Positions 5,566-7,963 of a stretch of 7,963 nucleotides of DNA are shown in pieces. The position numbers were made by a program, and so were the translations under genes. Origin of the DNA: Bacteroidales bacterium UBA3742 (lineage in GTDB: Bacteria > Bacteroidota > Bacteroidia > Bacteroidales > Paludibacteraceae). A model generated the notes under the pieces. That model saw only the letters and a list, made by a program, of their open reading frames with translations, was not told where the DNA came from and searched no databases. The stretch is taken from the NCBI GenBank assembly GCA_002371785.1, contig DFGU01000048.1, forward strand, positions 1 to 7,963, written 5' to 3'. How positions within the stretch are numbered: the stretch's first letter is position 1; every line of letters starts with the position of its first letter.

Positions 5566-6744
5566 GTGAAAAGTAATTTCTTTTCCACATTGTTCAGGGT
5601 CATTAAGCGGGAACTGCGTCGGATGATGATGCGTCCGCTCTACCTCTTTGCGTCCGTTGGCGTGATGGTGCTGTGCACGGTGTTCTTCCTGAGCATCATG
5701 CGGGGCGGATCGCCGGAACGGATGCCCGTGGCCGTGGTGGATCATGACCATACCTCTATCTCGCGTCGTCTATGCCACGAGATGCAGGCTACGCCCTCGG
5801 TGGATATCGTACTCATCACGAGCGAGTACCCCGAAGCCCGTCGTGCCATGCAGCGCGGTGAGGTATATGGTATCCTGGAGATACCCGACGGCTTCTACAG
5901 CGACCTGGTGGCCTTTAAGCGACCGGAGATGCATTTCTACGTCAACAACGCCTACACCGTAGGTGCCAACGTGGCCTACAAGCAGTTTCTGACGATGTGC
6001 AACCTGACGTCCGGAGCGTTCCAACGCGAGGTGCTGCGCAAGAAGGGACTGCCCGACCACCTGATCATGAAGCGCATCCAGCCCGTGGCTATCTCGGCCC
6101 ATATGATCGCCAATCCGTGGAGCAACTACGCCATCTATCTGGTATCGACCATCCTGCCCGGTATACTGGGACTGGTGGTGCTGATGCTGACGATTTTTGC
6201 GATCGGTTTCGAGTTGAAGAGCCGCAGTTCGCGGCGTTGGCTGGAGGTGGCCGGCGGCAACTACACCATCGCCATGATCGGCAAACTGATACCCTATACG
6301 GTGCTCTACCTGGTGATGGGTATCGGCTGCGGCGTGATCCTGTTCCGCTTCATGCATTTTCCCGTATACGGTTCTACATGGCGCCTGATCCTGGGCATCG
6401 TGCTGCTCGTCTTCGCCATGGAGAGCATGGCCATCACCATCATCGGCCTGCTGCCTACGCTGCGTGACGCCATATCTATCGGTGCGCTCTACGGTATGCT
6501 GGGCTTCTCGTTGTCCGGTTTTACGTACCCCGTGATGAATATGCTGCCGGCGATCCAGGCATGGGCCAATCTCGAACCCCTGCGCCACTACTACCTCATC
6601 TATGTCAACGAGGCGCTGATGGCCGCACCGGCTATCAACTCGCTGCCCCATGCGCTGGCGCTATGCGCGTTCTTTATCCCGGCGCTGCTCGTCTCCCGAC
6701 GACTGCATAACGCCCTTGTGAACCAGAATTATCCCCTGAAGTGA
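5566..6744 (+). CDS. ABC-2 type transporter permease, first of a pair
   Basis: The 392-residue inner-membrane protein has the ABC2_membrane_3 layout. A first membrane helix (about 24-44) is followed by a large periplasmic domain (about 48-185, with MPVAVVD at 53-59 and the EARRAMQRGEVYGILEIP segment). Five further helices lie at about 190-213, 237-260, 272-297, 303-325 and 358-377. The FTYPVMNMLPAIQAWA segment near 319-334 matches the conserved motif before the last helix in this family. It resembles YbhS/YhhJ-type permeases that export drugs or other small compounds through a HlyD-TolC duct. Translation starts at GTG 5566 directly after heptamer array 4, with no visible Shine-Dalgarno sequence; the next in-frame ATGs (from 5623) would cut into the basic N-terminus. 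Its TGA stop overlaps the next start codon. Confidence 0.9.
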   Translation: MKSNFFSTLFRVIKRELRRMMMRPLYLFASVGVMVLCTVFFLSIMRGGSPERMPVAVVDHDHTSISRRLCHEMQATPSVDIVLITSEYPEARRAMQRGEVYGILEIPDGFYSDLVAFKRPEMHFYVNNAYTVGANVAYKQFLTMCNLTSGAFQREVLRKKGLPDHLIMKRIQPVAISAHMIANPWSNYAIYLVSTILPGILGLVVLMLTIFAIGFELKSRSSRRWLEVAGGNYTIAMIGKLIPYTVLYLVMGIGCGVILFRFMHFPVYGSTWRLILGIVLLVFAMESMAITIIGLLPTLRDAISIGALYGMLGFSLSGFTYPVMNMLPAIQAWANLEPLRHYYLIYVNEALMAAPAINSLPHALALCAFFIPALLVSRRLHNALVNQNYPLK

Positions 6745-7963
6745 TGCGATTAGAACGAATACTATATACCTGGTGGCTCAAACTGAAAGAGAGTACGTGG
6801 GTGTTCTCGAACGAACTCCGACGCGTCTTTCGCGACCCGGGCGTGATGGTCATCTTCGTGGTGGCGACGATCGCCTATCCGATCCTCTACAACTGCATCT
6901 ACTGGAAAGACAATGTGGAGAATATACCGGTAGCCGTCGTGGACCTGTCGTGCTCGCCGGAGAGTAGGGATTTCCTGCATCGCTGGAATGCTTGCCCCGA
7001 GGTGACGCTGACGCATAGCTGCGCTTCGATGGCCGAGGCCGAACGGCTGCTGCGTGACCAGAAGGTGCATGGCATCATCTATTTTCCGACCGACTTCGCC
7101 AAAGCGCTGAACTCAGGTCTGGAGACTGCCCATATATCGCTCTACTGCGATATGTCGAGTTTTCTGTATATGAAGGGTATCTATCTGAGTTGCAACAAGG
7201 TGATGCTCGAATCGATGAACGGCATCCAGATAGATCGCTATGAGGCGATGGGTATGAACGAGGAGTTCGCCTGGTCGCTCGTTCAGGAGGCACCCTATAC
7301 CGAGACGGCCCTGTTCTGCCCCAGCGGAGGCTATGCCGCCTTCCTCATCCCTGCCGTGCTGATGCTGATTCTCCATCAGACGCTCTTCTTCGGAATATGT
7401 ATGCTGGGCGGTACGGCACGTGAGGAGAATGAGGAACTGTTCCGCCTGCCCGGTGCACGTCGTGCCAGCGTACTGCGCATTGTGATCGGAAGGGCCGCTG
7501 CCTACTTTGTGATCTATGCGGCGCTGAGTGCGTTTGCCTTGCTGCTCGTACCCCGTTTGTTCGGTCTGCCGCATATCGGCAACCCGCTGGATATCATGCG
7601 ATTTACGGTGCCATACCTGCTGTCGGTGATCTTCTTCTCGATGCTTGTCAGCACCTTTATCCGAAATCGAGAGAGCGGTATTGTGCTACTGATCTCCACC
7701 TCGCTGATCTTTCTCTTCATCGCAGGCGTCAGTTGGCCGCAAGAGATGCTACCCAAACCCTGGCTCTGGCTCAGCTATACTTTCCCCTATACCTGGGGCG
7801 TACACGGCTTCCTGCATATCAATTCGATGGGCGCTACCCTGGCCGGAACGGCTAAGGAATATACCGCCCTATGGATCATGGCGGCCGTCTATTTTGTACT
7901 GACCTGCGGCATGATGACCTTACTGGGCTGGTGGTCGGAACGCGAGGGCAATAACTGGCGAGC
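6744..7963 (+). CDS. ABC-2 type transporter permease, second of a pair (3' end outside the window)
   Basis: The frame is open from ATG 6744 to the window edge (406 full codons), so the stop lies outside. The start overlaps the previous stop in a TGATG, which suggests translational coupling. The layout repeats that of the preceding gene: one helix (about 33-52), a periplasmic domain with IPVAVVD at 61-67 and an EAERLLRDQKVHGIIYFP segment that aligns with the first permease, and five helices at about 196-222, 249-270, 285-303, 310-330 and 373-395. The WPQEMLPKPWLWLSYTFPYT motif (331-350) takes the place of the signature before the last helix. All six helices are present, so only a few C-terminal residues are probably missing. 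The two permeases are diverged paralogues and would form the heterodimeric channel of the exporter. Confidence 0.88.
   Translation, partial: MRLERILYTWWLKLKESTWVFSNELRRVFRDPGVMVIFVVATIAYPILYNCIYWKDNVENIPVAVVDLSCSPESRDFLHRWNACPEVTLTHSCASMAEAERLLRDQKVHGIIYFPTDFAKALNSGLETAHISLYCDMSSFLYMKGIYLSCNKVMLESMNGIQIDRYEAMGMNEEFAWSLVQEAPYTETALFCPSGGYAAFLIPAVLMLILHQTLFFGICMLGGTAREENEELFRLPGARRASVLRIVIGRAAAYFVIYAALSAFALLLVPRLFGLPHIGNPLDIMRFTVPYLLSVIFFSMLVSTFIRNRESGIVLLISTSLIFLFIAGVSWPQEMLPKPWLWLSYTFPYTWGVHGFLHINSMGATLAGTAKEYTALWIMAAVYFVLTCGMMTLLGWWSEREGNNWR

Noticed and set aside
5770..6651. Long minus-strand open frame opposite the first permease (293 codons)
   Set aside because: It is antisense to a well-supported membrane protein. 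The His/Gln/Asp-rich translation looks like a complement artefact and has no promoter or leader.

Overview
The window looks like chromosomal DNA from a member of the Bacteroidales (Bacteroidota). Two promoters match the Bacteroidota primary-sigma pattern (-33 TTTG or TTG, about 20 bp spacer, -7 TAnnTTTG). Start codons are preceded by A/T-rich leaders rather than Shine-Dalgarno sequences, and the gene set (AraC regulator, lipoprotein, TolC, HlyD, paired ABC-2 permeases) is typical of the group. Coding DNA is fairly GC-rich. The genus cannot be fixed from the sequence alone.

Layout. Positions 1-284 are non-coding: a strong hairpin terminator for whatever lies to the left, two GC-rich hairpins of unknown role, and a promoter. 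Positions 285-1175 encode a sugar kinase of the BadF/BadG N-acetylglucosamine-kinase-like ASKHA family. It converges on an AraC-type regulator (1252-2097, minus strand), and the gap between the two stop codons is filled almost exactly by a heptamer tandem array that is also a strong G-quadruplex motif. A roughly 280 bp region (2098-2380) upstream of the regulator holds the regulator's promoter, candidate operator repeats, a sigma-54-like element and a second, degenerate heptamer array.

The plus-strand operon follows: a small lipoprotein (2381-2896), a TolC-family outer-membrane factor (2911-4374), a HlyD/YbhG-type membrane fusion protein (4483-5475) and two paralogous ABC-2 permeases (5566-6744 and 6744-past the end). 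Together these should form a tripartite envelope-spanning efflux or secretion system. The divergent AraC protein is the obvious candidate regulator. No ATP-binding subunit is encoded in the window, although in YbhGFSR-like operons it sits between the HlyD gene and the permeases. It could lie just downstream.

The most unusual feature is a family of four heptanucleotide tandem arrays (10, 8, 12 and 12+ units) related to GTT(A/G)NNN. All four read in the same direction, all lie in gaps between genes, and three of them begin within 0-2 bases of, or at, the stop codon of the preceding plus-strand gene. Two of them split the efflux operon internally. I do not know of a described function for them.
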